From Bifidobacterium asteroides (GTDB taxonomy: Bacteria; Actinomycetota; Actinomycetes; Actinomycetales; Bifidobacteriaceae), in assembly GCF_030758775.1 (NCBI RefSeq), contig NZ_CP132384.1, forward strand, positions 372,001 through 436,000: 64,000 nt of DNA, in the 5' to 3' direction. The stretch's first letter is position 1. Every line of letters begins with the position of its first letter. Under the pieces are notes generated by a model. That model was not told where the DNA came from and ran no database searches. It was given only the letters and a program-made list of their open reading frames with translations. This document shows positions 23,223 to 31,795 of this stretch, piece by piece. Made by a program: the position numbers and the translations under genes.

Positions 23223-24344
23223 ATGCCCGCAGGCAGCGGGGGCAGGTCACGGTCCAAGCGCCCCTCCATGTTCGAGGTTGCCCGGCTGGCCGGGGTCTCC
23301 CACCAGACTGTGTCCAGGGTCATCAACAACTCCAAGGACGTCTCGCCGGCCACCCGGATCAGGGTTCAGCAGGCCATCAGGAAGCTGGGCTACCGACCCA
23401 GCAACTCTGCGCGGGCCCTGGCATCCAGCCGCAGCCGGACCATCGGACTGGTGGCCGGCGGAGTCAGTCTCTTCGGACCTGTTTCGTCAATTACGGCCAT
23501 CGAGACCGTGGCCCGTTCCCACGGACTGTTCATGTCGGTCATGATGGTGGACGAATCAGCCTGCACCCTTGCCGGATTCCAGGAGCTCTGCGGCACCTTC
23601 CTGGAGCAGAACGTGGACGCCTTCATCTTTCTGACCCCCACCGACACCATGTTCCAGGCCGCCTGCCAGGTTGAGGTGAGCCAGCCCCGGGTCATCGTCA
23701 CTTCCACTCATGGCATCACCAGTGTCGAAGAGGCCCTGAGCCGCCGGCGGGGCGACGGTCAGATAGCCCTGACCGGAATCGACCAGTGGGGTGCCGTGCA
23801 GCGCCTGGCCCGGCTGCTGGCCTCCCGGGGCCATCGGCGAGTGCTCTATATGGCCGGTCCTGCGCAGTGGCGGGACGCCGCCACCCGATTGGCTTCCTGG
23901 AAGGTGGCCTGCGCCCGTTGCCGCATACGAACGGCCGTGGTCCACGCCCGCAGCTGGGAGGCAGGGGAGTCCTACACACTGATGAACCACCTGATCGATC
24001 AGCGGGGCATGAGCGGCACCTCCCTGCCCTCGGCCGTGGTCACCGCCAACGACAACCAGGCCGTGGGCGTGGCCCGGTCACTGCAGGAGCATGGCATCCG
24101 CATTCCCAGTGACATCAGTCTGGTGGGCTTCGACGACGTACCTACGGTAGACAACATGTTTCCGCCGCTGGCCACGGTCCGTCCCCGCTTTGAGGATCTG
24201 GGGGTGGCCACCATGCGGCAGGTCCTGGCCCTGCTTCACCAGGGGCAGCCGGTGGACTTCCCGGTCACCCACCACGGTGTTGGACTGATCCAGGCGGATG
24301 TGATCCAGCGTCGGTCCCTGGGCTATGCAATCAAGCGCATCTGA
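23223..24344 (+). CDS. LacI-family transcription regulator beside araBDA
   Basis: 373-residue LacI/GalR regulator: helix-turn-helix MFEVARLAGVSHQTVSRVIN (about 16-35), hinge region NSARALASSRSRTIGL, then a periplasmic-binding-protein-like sensor domain (AVVTANDNQAVGVARSLQ, ISLVGFDDVPT). ATG 23223 follows GAAGAAGG. A much longer open frame upstream is a shadow of rnhB. Directly upstream of araB and in the same direction, it most likely controls the arabinose genes; bifidobacterial araBDA clusters typically have a LacI regulator. Whether it senses arabinose or a more general sugar signal is unclear. Confidence 0.88.
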   Translation: MPAGSGGRSRSKRPSMFEVARLAGVSHQTVSRVINNSKDVSPATRIRVQQAIRKLGYRPSNSARALASSRSRTIGLVAGGVSLFGPVSSITAIETVARSHGLFMSVMMVDESACTLAGFQELCGTFLEQNVDAFIFLTPTDTMFQAACQVEVSQPRVIVTSTHGITSVEEALSRRRGDGQIALTGIDQWGAVQRLARLLASRGHRRVLYMAGPAQWRDAATRLASWKVACARCRIRTAVVHARSWEAGESYTLMNHLIDQRGMSGTSLPSAVVTANDNQAVGVARSLQEHGIRIPSDISLVGFDDVPTVDNMFPPLATVRPRFEDLGVATMRQVLALLHQGQPVDFPVTHHGVGLIQADVIQRRSLGYAIKRI

Positions 24345-24370
24345 CCACTGTCGGACCGCATCCCGCAGGC

Positions 24371-24426
24371 TTGCCTGATGCTCTGGTCTCGGTTACAATC
24401 GTAACCAGACTATGTGAGCGTTAACA
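24371..24426 (+). promoter_or_regulatory. Promoter and two operator-like palindromes before araB
   Basis: TTGCCT (24371-24376), 17 bases, TACAAT (24394-24399) make a good promoter. The -10 lies inside the perfect-armed palindrome GGTTACAATCGTAACC (24391-24406). A second site, TGTGAGCGTTAACA (24413-24426), has the typical LacI-family centre and sits just after the expected transcription start. The neighbouring LacI-family protein probably binds one of them, and a second regulator may bind the other. Confidence 0.65.
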
Positions 24427-24446
24427 TATCAGGCAAAGGAGCAGAC

Positions 24447-26060
24447 ATGGTTGTTGGCGAACAAGGCGTCATCGTGAGTGAATTAAAGGAGGGCGCGACC
24501 AGTCTGGGCATCGAATTCGGCTCCACCCGCATCAAGGCTGTGCTGATCGACCATGACTATCGGACGCTGGCTACCGGGGATGTCGAGTGGGAGAACCGGC
24601 TGGAGGACGGCCTCTGGACCTACTCCATGGACCAGATCCACCAGGGTCTGCAGGCGGCCTATGCGGCCATGGCCGAGGACGTCCGTCGCCAGTACGGGGT
24701 GACGTTGACCAAGATCGGCGCCATGGGGATCTCGGCCATGATGCACGGCTACCTGGCCTTCGACAAGGATGGCCAGCTGCTGGTGCCCTTCCGCACCTGG
24801 CGCAACACCAACACCCGCCAGGCCCATGAGGAGCTGTCGCAGGTCTTCAAGATCAATATTCCCGAGCGCTGGTCCATCGCCCACCTCTACCAGGCCATTC
24901 TGAACGGCGAAGAGCATGTGCCCAGGGTGGCCTACATCACCACGCTGGCCGGCTACATGCACTGGAGACTCTCCGGTCGCAAGGTCATCGGCATCGGCGA
25001 TGCTTCGGGCATGTTCCCCATCGACTCCTCCCGCAAGGAGTTCGACCAGGGCCTGCTGGACATCTTCTCCCGACTGCCCCAGGTCAAGGCCCAGCCCTGG
25101 GACATTCATGACCTGCTGCCTGAGCCATTGACCGCCGGCAGCGATGCGGGCGCACTGACCGCAGAAGGGGCCGCCCTGCTGGATCCCAGTGGTCAGCTGC
25201 AGCCCGGCGTGCCCATGGCCCCGCCCGAGGGCGACGCGGGAACCGGCATGGTGGCGACCAATGCGGTTCGTCCCCGCACCGGCAACGTGTCTGCAGGCAC
25301 ATCCATCTTCGCCATGGTGGTCCTGGAGCATCCCCTGCGCGACTTCCACCCCGAGGTGGATCCGGTCACCACGCCGGCTGGGGATCCTGCCGGCATGAGC
25401 CATGCCAACAACTTCACCTCGGATCTGAACGCCTGGGTGGGGCTGTTCGGCGACTTCGCCAAGGCTGCTGGACTGGACATCAAGGGGGATGAGCTCTACG
25501 CCACCCTGTTCAACCAGGCCCTCCTGGCAGACAAGGACGCCGGCGGGCTGATCAACTACTGCTTCTATTCCGGGGAATTCCTGGCTGGCCTGGAGGAGGG
25601 CCGGCCGGTCTTTGCCCGCGGCCCCGAGGGGCGGATGAACCTGGCCAACTTCATGCGTGCCCAGCTCTTCTCGGCTTTCTCGCCGGTCACTATCGGCATG
25701 GATGTGATGACCCGCCAGGAGCATGTCCAAGTGGACACCATGGTCGGCCACGGCGGCATCTTCGCCACCCCCAAGGTAGCCCAGCGGATCCTGGCCGCCG
25801 CCTTCAATGCCCCCATCAAGGTCATGTCCACTGCTGTGGAAGGGGGCGCCTGGGGCATGGCTGTCCTGGCCGACTATCTGGGCCATGCCGACCAGACCCT
25901 GGCCGACTACCTGGATGCCAATGTCTTTGCGGGTGTCCAGTCCACGACCGAGCAGCCGGATCCGGCCGATGTGAAGGGCTTCAGAGCCTTCTTCGACCGC
26001 TTCACCAAGGGCCTGCCCATCGAGCAGGCGGCTGTGAAGACCATCCCCCTGCAGGGATGA
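24447..26060 (+). CDS. araB: L-ribulokinase (FGGY kinase)
   Basis: Phosphorylates L-ribulose to L-ribulose-5-phosphate with ATP, the second step of arabinose use. It is a 537-residue FGGY carbohydrate kinase: LGIEFGSTRIKAVLID is the N-terminal phosphate-binding motif, MGISAMMHGYLAFDKDG and PFRTWRNTNT belong to the sugar-binding region, and GNVSAGTSIFAM and VGHGGIFATPKVAQRIL to the ATP-binding half. The exact substrate is inferred from its position with araD and araA. ATG 24447 follows AAAGGA; an upstream in-frame GTG (24414) lies in the operator and is rejected. Confidence 0.88.
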   Translation: MVVGEQGVIVSELKEGATSLGIEFGSTRIKAVLIDHDYRTLATGDVEWENRLEDGLWTYSMDQIHQGLQAAYAAMAEDVRRQYGVTLTKIGAMGISAMMHGYLAFDKDGQLLVPFRTWRNTNTRQAHEELSQVFKINIPERWSIAHLYQAILNGEEHVPRVAYITTLAGYMHWRLSGRKVIGIGDASGMFPIDSSRKEFDQGLLDIFSRLPQVKAQPWDIHDLLPEPLTAGSDAGALTAEGAALLDPSGQLQPGVPMAPPEGDAGTGMVATNAVRPRTGNVSAGTSIFAMVVLEHPLRDFHPEVDPVTTPAGDPAGMSHANNFTSDLNAWVGLFGDFAKAAGLDIKGDELYATLFNQALLADKDAGGLINYCFYSGEFLAGLEEGRPVFARGPEGRMNLANFMRAQLFSAFSPVTIGMDVMTRQEHVQVDTMVGHGGIFATPKVAQRILAAAFNAPIKVMSTAVEGGAWGMAVLADYLGHADQTLADYLDANVFAGVQSTTEQPDPADVKGFRAFFDRFTKGLPIEQAAVKTIPLQG

Positions 26061-26125
26061 GGCCTGGATCCGAAAAACGTCAAGCGGCCGGATCAGCGGG
26101 ATCGGGCCGGGAAAAGGAGTTGCTG

Positions 26126-26818
26126 ATGGTGTCCTTGGCTGATTATTCGCCCGAGGTGCGCGACGAGGTGAAACTGGTACGTGAGCAGGTGGCCACCCTG
26201 CATGCGCAGCTGACCAGGTGGAATCTGGTGGTCTGGACGGCGGGCAACGTCTCGCAGCGCCTGCGCTCCGCCGATCTGATGGTCATCAAGCCCTCGGGGG
26301 TGCGCTATGAGCACCTGACCCCGGGATCCATGGTGGTCACCGATCTGGATGGCAATGTGGTTGACGGTGCCGAGGCTCCCTCTTCGGACACGCTGTCCCA
26401 CGCCTATATCTACCGGCACATGCCAGAGGTCTACGGCGTGGTCCACACCCATTCCACCTATGCCACCGCCTGGGCGGCCACCGGCAGGGACATTCCCTGC
26501 GTGCTGACCATGATGGGCGACGAGTTCGGCGGCCCCGTGCCGGTGGGTCCCTTCGAGCTGATCGGCTCCGAGGCCATCGGCAAGGGCGTGGTCGATACCT
26601 TAAAGGATCACCCGGGCTGCCCGGCCGTGCTCATGCGCAACCATGGGCCCTTCACCGTGGGAGCCGATGCCGAGGCCGCCGTCAAGGCGGCGGCCATGAC
26701 CGAGGAGGTGGCCCATACGGTCTGGGCAGCTGAGCAGATCGGCACGCCCAAGCCCATCGATCCGGCCGACATAGCGAAGCTCAACGACCGGTACCAGCAC
26801 GTCTACGGCCAGCACTGA
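26126..26818 (+). CDS. araD: L-ribulose-5-phosphate 4-epimerase
   Basis: Converts L-ribulose-5-phosphate to D-xylulose-5-phosphate, a phosphoketolase substrate. Class II aldolase fold, 230 residues: TAGNVSQR and [10 protein letters not shown] (substrate phosphate binding), [11 protein letters not shown], then the zinc ligands in [13 protein letters not shown] and a later His in [17 protein letters not shown] 26126 follows AAAAGGAG. It is 65 bases after araB and 31 before araA, and belongs to one operon. Confidence 0.94.
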   Translation: MVSLADYSPEVRDEVKLVREQVATLHAQLTRWNLVVWTAGNVSQRLRSADLMVIKPSGVRYEHLTPGSMVVTDLDGNVVDGAEAPSSDTLSHAYIYRHMPEVYGVVHTHSTYATAWAATGRDIPCVLTMMGDEFGGPVPVGPFELIGSEAIGKGVVDTLKDHPGCPAVLMRNHGPFTVGADAEAAVKAAAMTEEVAHTVWAAEQIGTPKPIDPADIAKLNDRYQHVYGQH

Positions 26819-26849
26819 GCTAGAAAGCATAAGCAAAGGAGCAAGAAGT

Positions 26850-28364
26850 ATGAGCATGAAAAATCCCTTCGAGGGCAAAGAGCTTTGGTTCGCCGTTGGT
26901 TCGCAGGACCTTTACGGCGAAGAGACCCTGCGCCAGGTGGGCGTCCAGGCGGCGGACATCGCCCAGTCCCTCAATGACTCGGGTCGGATCCCGGTCAAGC
27001 TGGTTCTGAAGCCCACCCTGAAGGATTCGGATTCCATCCTGAACTTCATGGTCGATGCCTCGTCGAACCCGGCCTGCATCGGGGTGGTGGCCTGGATGCA
27101 CACCTTCAGCCCGGCCAAGATGTGGATCAGGGGCCTGGAGAAGCTGCGCAAGCCGCTCCTGCAGCTGAACACGCAACACCATGTGGAGATCCCCTGGGAC
27201 ACCATCGACATGGACTTCATGAACCTGAACCAGTCGGCCCATGGCGACCGTGAGTTCGGCTATATCCTGACCAGGCTGGGAATCCCGCGCAAGATCGTGG
27301 TCGGCCATTACACCGACCCCGAGGTTGCCGACAAGATCGGTGTCTGGGCGCGCGCCTGCGCCGGCTGGGATGCCGCCAACAACATGAAGGTCTGCCGCTG
27401 GGGCGACAACATGCGCGATGTCGCCGTTACCGAGGGCGACAAGACCGAGGCCGAGCGGGTCTTCGGCGTCTCCGTCAACACCTGGCCGGTCAACGAGCTG
27501 GTGGAGCATGTGAATGCTGTCACCGACGACCAGGTCAAGGATCTGATCGAGGACTACAAGCGCAGCTATGAGGTGGCTCCCGAACTTCTGGACTCCCGGT
27601 ACGACTCCCTGGTGGTGGCCGCCCGCGAGGAGCTCGGCATGCGGGCCATGATGGAAGAGGTGGGCGCCACTGCCGCCGTTGACAACTTCCAGGATCTGGG
27701 CGGCCTGCATCAGCTGCCCGGCGTTGGAGCCCAGCGGTTGATGGCCGACGGGTACGGATTCTCGGCAGAGGGCGACTGGAAGACCTCGGTTCTGATCCGG
27801 ATCGGCAACGTCATGGGCTACGGTCTCAAAGGCGGCTGCTCCCTCATGGAGGACTATTCCTATAACTTCGTGCCCGGCCATGAGGAGATCATGGGCGCCC
27901 ACATGCTGGAGGTCTCGCCCACTCTGCTGACCGAGGGACGGCCCCGCCTGGAGATCCACCCCCTGTCCATCGGCGACAGGGAGGATCCGGTGCGTCTGGT
28001 CTTCACGGCCACTCCCTGCACTGATGCCGTGGTCGTCTCCCTGGCGGATGTACGCGAACGCTTCCGTCTGGTTATGAACGTGGTGGATGTGGTCGAGCCC
28101 GGCGGGTCCCTGGCCAAGCTGCCTGTGGCACGTGCCCTCTGGAAGCCCCGGCCCTCGCTCAAGGTCTCGGCTGAGTGCTGGCTGCGCGCCGGCGCGGCCC
28201 ACCATACCTGCATGACCACCACCGTGGGTCGCGAGGCCTGGGAGGACTTCGCCCGGATGGCCGGCGTGGAGCTCGCCGTCATCGACGAGAACACCGAGCC
28301 GCGCCGTTTTGAGGCCGATCTGCGTGCAGCCGAGCTCTACCATCGGCTGGACAACCGGCACTGA
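26850..28364 (+). CDS. araA: L-arabinose isomerase
   Basis: Converts L-arabinose to L-ribulose, the first step of the pathway. The 504-residue product is full length: [20 protein letters not shown] at the N terminus, [35 protein letters not shown], and later [15 protein letters not shown] and [19 protein letters not shown] with the metal-binding Glu/His residues. The last ligand is in AGAAHHTC. Start ATG 26850 follows AAAGGAGC. The last gene of araBDA, closed by a strong terminator. Confidence 0.96.
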   Translation: MSMKNPFEGKELWFAVGSQDLYGEETLRQVGVQAADIAQSLNDSGRIPVKLVLKPTLKDSDSILNFMVDASSNPACIGVVAWMHTFSPAKMWIRGLEKLRKPLLQLNTQHHVEIPWDTIDMDFMNLNQSAHGDREFGYILTRLGIPRKIVVGHYTDPEVADKIGVWARACAGWDAANNMKVCRWGDNMRDVAVTEGDKTEAERVFGVSVNTWPVNELVEHVNAVTDDQVKDLIEDYKRSYEVAPELLDSRYDSLVVAAREELGMRAMMEEVGATAAVDNFQDLGGLHQLPGVGAQRLMADGYGFSAEGDWKTSVLIRIGNVMGYGLKGGCSLMEDYSYNFVPGHEEIMGAHMLEVSPTLLTEGRPRLEIHPLSIGDREDPVRLVFTATPCTDAVVVSLADVRERFRLVMNVVDVVEPGGSLAKLPVARALWKPRPSLKVSAECWLRAGAAHHTCMTTTVGREAWEDFARMAGVELAVIDENTEPRRFEADLRAAELYHRLDNRH

Positions 28365-28387
28365 TCGCCTGTCTTAGGACAGATTGC

Positions 28388-28423
28388 AAGGCCCTGCCAC
28401 AACACACGTGGTGGGGCCTTTGA
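28388..28423 (+). terminator. Terminator of araBDA
   Basis: AAGGCCCTGCCAC, a seven-base loop and GTGGTGGGGCCTT, followed by a short T stretch. Confidence 0.85.
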
Positions 28424-28607
28424 CATTCGGCTTGTCGGTTTGCGTTGTCCCTACTTTGTCGGTACAGTGATGATTAGGCAATGGGAACAGTGGCATGTCC
28501 CAAAGTTGACATATTGCCCACCCCCCTGAGTCGGGGAAGTGATCGGTTGGGGAGGCGAAGATGTGCCTGGCCATCCTGTGCCTATTAACAAAGAAGGGAA
28601 TGCGTGC

Positions 28608-30617
28608 ATGCACATGCAACGAGATAATGAAGGGATAAGGCTCCCTAAGCTTTTAGGCTTGGCGGTTGCCGGAGCGACGCTCCTGGCGGGCATGGTAGTT
28701 TTGCCTGCCGCCCACGCTTCAGCCGCTGAGACCTACGGATATAATGCCGAAGATGACTTCAGGCCGGGTCCGCTGCAATCAACAGTGAATCCTAAGCTGA
28801 CAGTCACCAAGTACCTGTCGTTGGTTCAGGGGTACAGCCCCACGGGTTCCTCTAAAGATGCTGACGTTTTGAGTTCGAAGGCAGATCTGGTTCCCGCTAA
28901 GGACGTCACTTTCAATGTCTTGGATGTCACGTCTACGTCAGGTAATTTGGCTGACATCGATCCAATGACTCCTGGTACATACAGTGTCCAGAAAACGTAT
29001 GCCGGTGTGACTAACGGCCAGGGTGTAATCACTAAGTGGTACCCGGCCGGTGACGGCGGGGCTATGCCGGCTGATGGTACGGCAGAAGCCACTTTCCCGG
29101 CAGGAGCCAACCATTGGTACATCCTCCAGGAAAATCGTGACAAGTCGTGGGCTTTTAACAAGGATAATCCAAACAAGATTGATTCTTCGAAGTATGCAGA
29201 CGCGGCACCCTCATTCTTCGGCCTGCCCTATGCAGCCACTTCGCTCACCGACGACACTAATACTGCAAATAAGGTTCAAGGATATATCTATAATCTGCAC
29301 CTGTATCCGAAGAACATGAACACCACACAGTTCTCCAAGACCGTGCAGGCCGTCAAAGATTTGCAAGGTAACCCGAAGCCTCAGCGGACAGCTGTCGCCG
29401 GTGATACGGTTTCTTACAAGCTGTCGCAGAGGCTCTACAACGCTGGCGAGAAGACTCAGAATGATGGCAAGCTTGATGTTAGTGAATTACAGGGCGATAG
29501 CAAGGATCTGATTATTGTAGATCGGATGTCGAGCTCCCTAAAGTTGGTTGGTAATTTCACTGTTAAGCTGGAATCCGATGGCACTACTCCTGAACCTGTA
29601 AATCTCGAAAAGGATACGGATTATACCGAGGCAAGACCTACAGAAAATCCTGATAGCTTGGTTACTGGTAAGAAGATGTTTGCAAATGATGTGCCAAGTA
29701 AAGATGTCTCTTATTATCAGTTCAACTTCTTCAAGGCTCTTGGCAAGGTACAGAGTTTCGGTGCCCCATCTTTCCGGCTCAACATCTATTATGATGCCAA
29801 GGTCACCGGAAATGGTGATTCTACTGGCACTGATGGTGTTGCCAACGATGCAGCTTCTGATTTCATCGAAAACCTTGATAGCAGCGGTAAACACCAAGAT
29901 CCTATTCCTGAACATACGAATTTGATCAACGGTGTCGTTGCCTTCGGTAATGTGAAGAATCAAGCATCGAAGTTTGCAGCTCTGCCTGGGTCTGAGTTCC
30001 GTCTGGTTAAGTCGCAAGCCGAGTCAGACAAGTATCTTGCCTCCGATGGCAACTTCTATACCACTGCTGAGACGCTGCCGTCTGGTGTCGAGCTCTACAA
30101 GGCTACCGCTAACGACAACGGTGTGGTAGCATTTGCTGCATTGCCTATCTTTGGCGCTGCAGCGAGTACACCAACACCAAAGGCTGCTGGAGATCCTGGT
30201 AAGACGGTGCAAGCTGGCGATTGGTGGTTGCTCGAGACCAAGACTCCCAATGGCTGGCGTAGCCCTGGCTTCCCCTTCCAGAAGGTGACGTTTAAGGATG
30301 CAGGTAAGACTGAGCAGGACATAGCACAGTTGTATGGGCCTCATGCCACGGTTCAGCCCGATTATTCTAAGCTGTCATTCGGCAAGTTCGGAAAGGCACC
30401 TGCGGATATAACGGCTGCTGGTGGCCAGGAGATGAAGTTTAATAATGTGCCAGTACAAACTTATCTGATGCATTATGCGACTACTGATGGTGATTCACCA
30501 TTGGCCCTGCCCCTGACTGGTGGTCGTGGCATCCTGCTGCTGCTGGTTGTCGGTGCCCTGATCATGGGTGGTGCCCTCTACGCCCGCAATCGGCGCAATA
30601 ACGCCGCCCGGGCCTGA
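28608..30617 (+). CDS. Major pilin subunit, sortase-assembled
   Basis: Shaft protein of a sortase-built pilus. 669 residues with signal peptide (about 1-40, ending AAHASAAE), a pilin motif NLHLYPKNMN near residue 235 whose Lys should form the intersubunit bond, and an E-box-like WWLLETKTPNGW near 540. The wall-sorting signal LPLTG is at about 634, with a hydrophobic segment and basic tail ARNRRNN. These three marks together define Gram-positive backbone pilins; isopeptide-bonded domains are likely. ATG 28608 lies 8 bases after AGAAGGGA. The gene is richer in AT than the preceding ara operon. A terminator follows it inside the locus. Confidence 0.9.
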   Translation: MHMQRDNEGIRLPKLLGLAVAGATLLAGMVVLPAAHASAAETYGYNAEDDFRPGPLQSTVNPKLTVTKYLSLVQGYSPTGSSKDADVLSSKADLVPAKDVTFNVLDVTSTSGNLADIDPMTPGTYSVQKTYAGVTNGQGVITKWYPAGDGGAMPADGTAEATFPAGANHWYILQENRDKSWAFNKDNPNKIDSSKYADAAPSFFGLPYAATSLTDDTNTANKVQGYIYNLHLYPKNMNTTQFSKTVQAVKDLQGNPKPQRTAVAGDTVSYKLSQRLYNAGEKTQNDGKLDVSELQGDSKDLIIVDRMSSSLKLVGNFTVKLESDGTTPEPVNLEKDTDYTEARPTENPDSLVTGKKMFANDVPSKDVSYYQFNFFKALGKVQSFGAPSFRLNIYYDAKVTGNGDSTGTDGVANDAASDFIENLDSSGKHQDPIPEHTNLINGVVAFGNVKNQASKFAALPGSEFRLVKSQAESDKYLASDGNFYTTAETLPSGVELYKATANDNGVVAFAALPIFGAAASTPTPKAAGDPGKTVQAGDWWLLETKTPNGWRSPGFPFQKVTFKDAGKTEQDIAQLYGPHATVQPDYSKLSFGKFGKAPADITAAGGQEMKFNNVPVQTYLMHYATTDGDSPLALPLTGGRGILLLLVVGALIMGGALYARNRRNNAARA

Positions 30618-30655
30618 TGATCACGGTCACATCAAGAATCATGTGAGGTGACCCG

Positions 30656-30692
30656 ATGGCGGACGGTTCCTCCGTGAATCGTCCGCCATTTT
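30656..30692 (+). terminator. Terminator between major and ancillary pilin
   Basis: ATGGCGGACG, loop, CGTCCGCCAT and TTT. Partial read-through here would give many shaft subunits per ancillary subunit. A smaller hairpin TCACAT/ATGTGA precedes it. Confidence 0.75.
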
Positions 30693-30809
30693 AATACGGA
30701 ACGTTGAACTTCTGCGGTCCGCACATGTCGGGAAGCTGGTCTGGTTTCTTTGGACCAGCGGAACTGACGCAACCACGTCGTCGAAAGGCGGCCTTGGAAG
30801 GGAAGGTTT

Positions 30810-31637
30810 ATGAAGGGAATTGCCTTGCCGAAATGCCTCACCCACCGGGTCCTGCCCTGTCTGATCGCGGCCTTGGCCTGCTTAGGCCTCACCGCTTTCG
30901 ATATGACGCCGGCGGCAGAGGCGGAGACGGTCAACCCGACCCTGACGGTGCAACTCAAGAGAGGGCATTCAGGTCAAGGTGGTCAGAACGACATCCTGCC
31001 GAGTGCTCCTGTATCTGCTGGAGCAGGATATGTCTTTCGTGCCCTGAGGCTGGATGCCGGTACTCTGAAGAGCCGGGTGGAGGCACTAGACCACAATCCT
31101 GGCGCTGATAAGGCACAAGCGGCCATCAGTAATGAGGTGGCAGCCAACCCAGATGCTTTCAAGGACAAGACACAACCCGCTGAATACTACGGTGTCTCAG
31201 ATGAAGAAGGCACCATAACAAACGCATCCGAAGCGAAATCGCAAGGTGTTTGGCTTACAGGAGCTCAGCTCGATTCAGATGTACCCAGTCTGACAGGCGG
31301 AAGTCCTGCTGTTTTCGACGGTGACTATTTCCACGCCTCGTACTGGCTGGTCACTCTGGTGGCCACACCCAAGAATGCAAAGGTAAAAGCCGACCCAGTG
31401 GTCGTGCAGTTGCCGCTTTACCGCGAACAGGGTGAAGTCCATCCGCTTTATGATGTGACTATAAGCCCCAAGCTTGTGGACGTGCCTCAGGTCGTGCCAG
31501 TAGTGCGACCAGGACCAGGCAAGCTTGCCGCTACCGGCGTATCCATGGTAGCGCCTGGCATTTTGCTTATGATCTTGGCCATGATGGGCCTCTACTTGGC
31601 GGTTGTTGCCCATTCCTGGAACAGGGATGAACACTAG
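30810..31637 (+). CDS. Ancillary pilin with LAATG sorting signal
   Basis: 275-residue secreted protein between the backbone pilin and the pilus sortase. Signal peptide about 1-37 (LPCLIAALACLGLTA, end AAEAE). The C-terminal end has LAATG in GKLAATGVSM, a hydrophobic stretch and a basic tail (SWNRDEH): a sorting signal of the LAXTG type, not LPXTG. A YDVTISPK segment near the end resembles a pilin motif. It is probably the tip or base subunit; as LAXTG is typical for class E housekeeping sortases, a wall-anchored base subunit fits best. ATG 30810 follows GAAGGGAAGG. Confidence 0.72.
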   Translation: MKGIALPKCLTHRVLPCLIAALACLGLTAFDMTPAAEAETVNPTLTVQLKRGHSGQGGQNDILPSAPVSAGAGYVFRALRLDAGTLKSRVEALDHNPGADKAQAAISNEVAANPDAFKDKTQPAEYYGVSDEEGTITNASEAKSQGVWLTGAQLDSDVPSLTGGSPAVFDGDYFHASYWLVTLVATPKNAKVKADPVVVQLPLYREQGEVHPLYDVTISPKLVDVPQVVPVVRPGPGKLAATGVSMVAPGILLMILAMMGLYLAVVAHSWNRDEH

Positions 31638-31705
31638 GTATTCTCATGCCCATGTCGGTGTGATGCTAGCAAATGGCATTGTAGGCATCTCTGAGGATGC
31701 CTAAG

Positions 31706-31740
31706 GACCGGCGGTATCATATAGGTGCCGCCGGTCTTTG
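31706..31740 (+). terminator. Terminator between ancillary pilin and sortase
   Basis: GACCGGCGGTA pairs with TGCCGCCGGTC, followed by TTTG. A second small hairpin (GGCATC/GGATGCC, 31683-31702) lies just before it. Separates sortase expression from the pilins. Confidence 0.75.
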
Positions 31741-31795
31741 TATGTCAAAAGGTAGTAACGGGACTATTTGAAGTGCTGTGCGAGGAAGGCTATAG

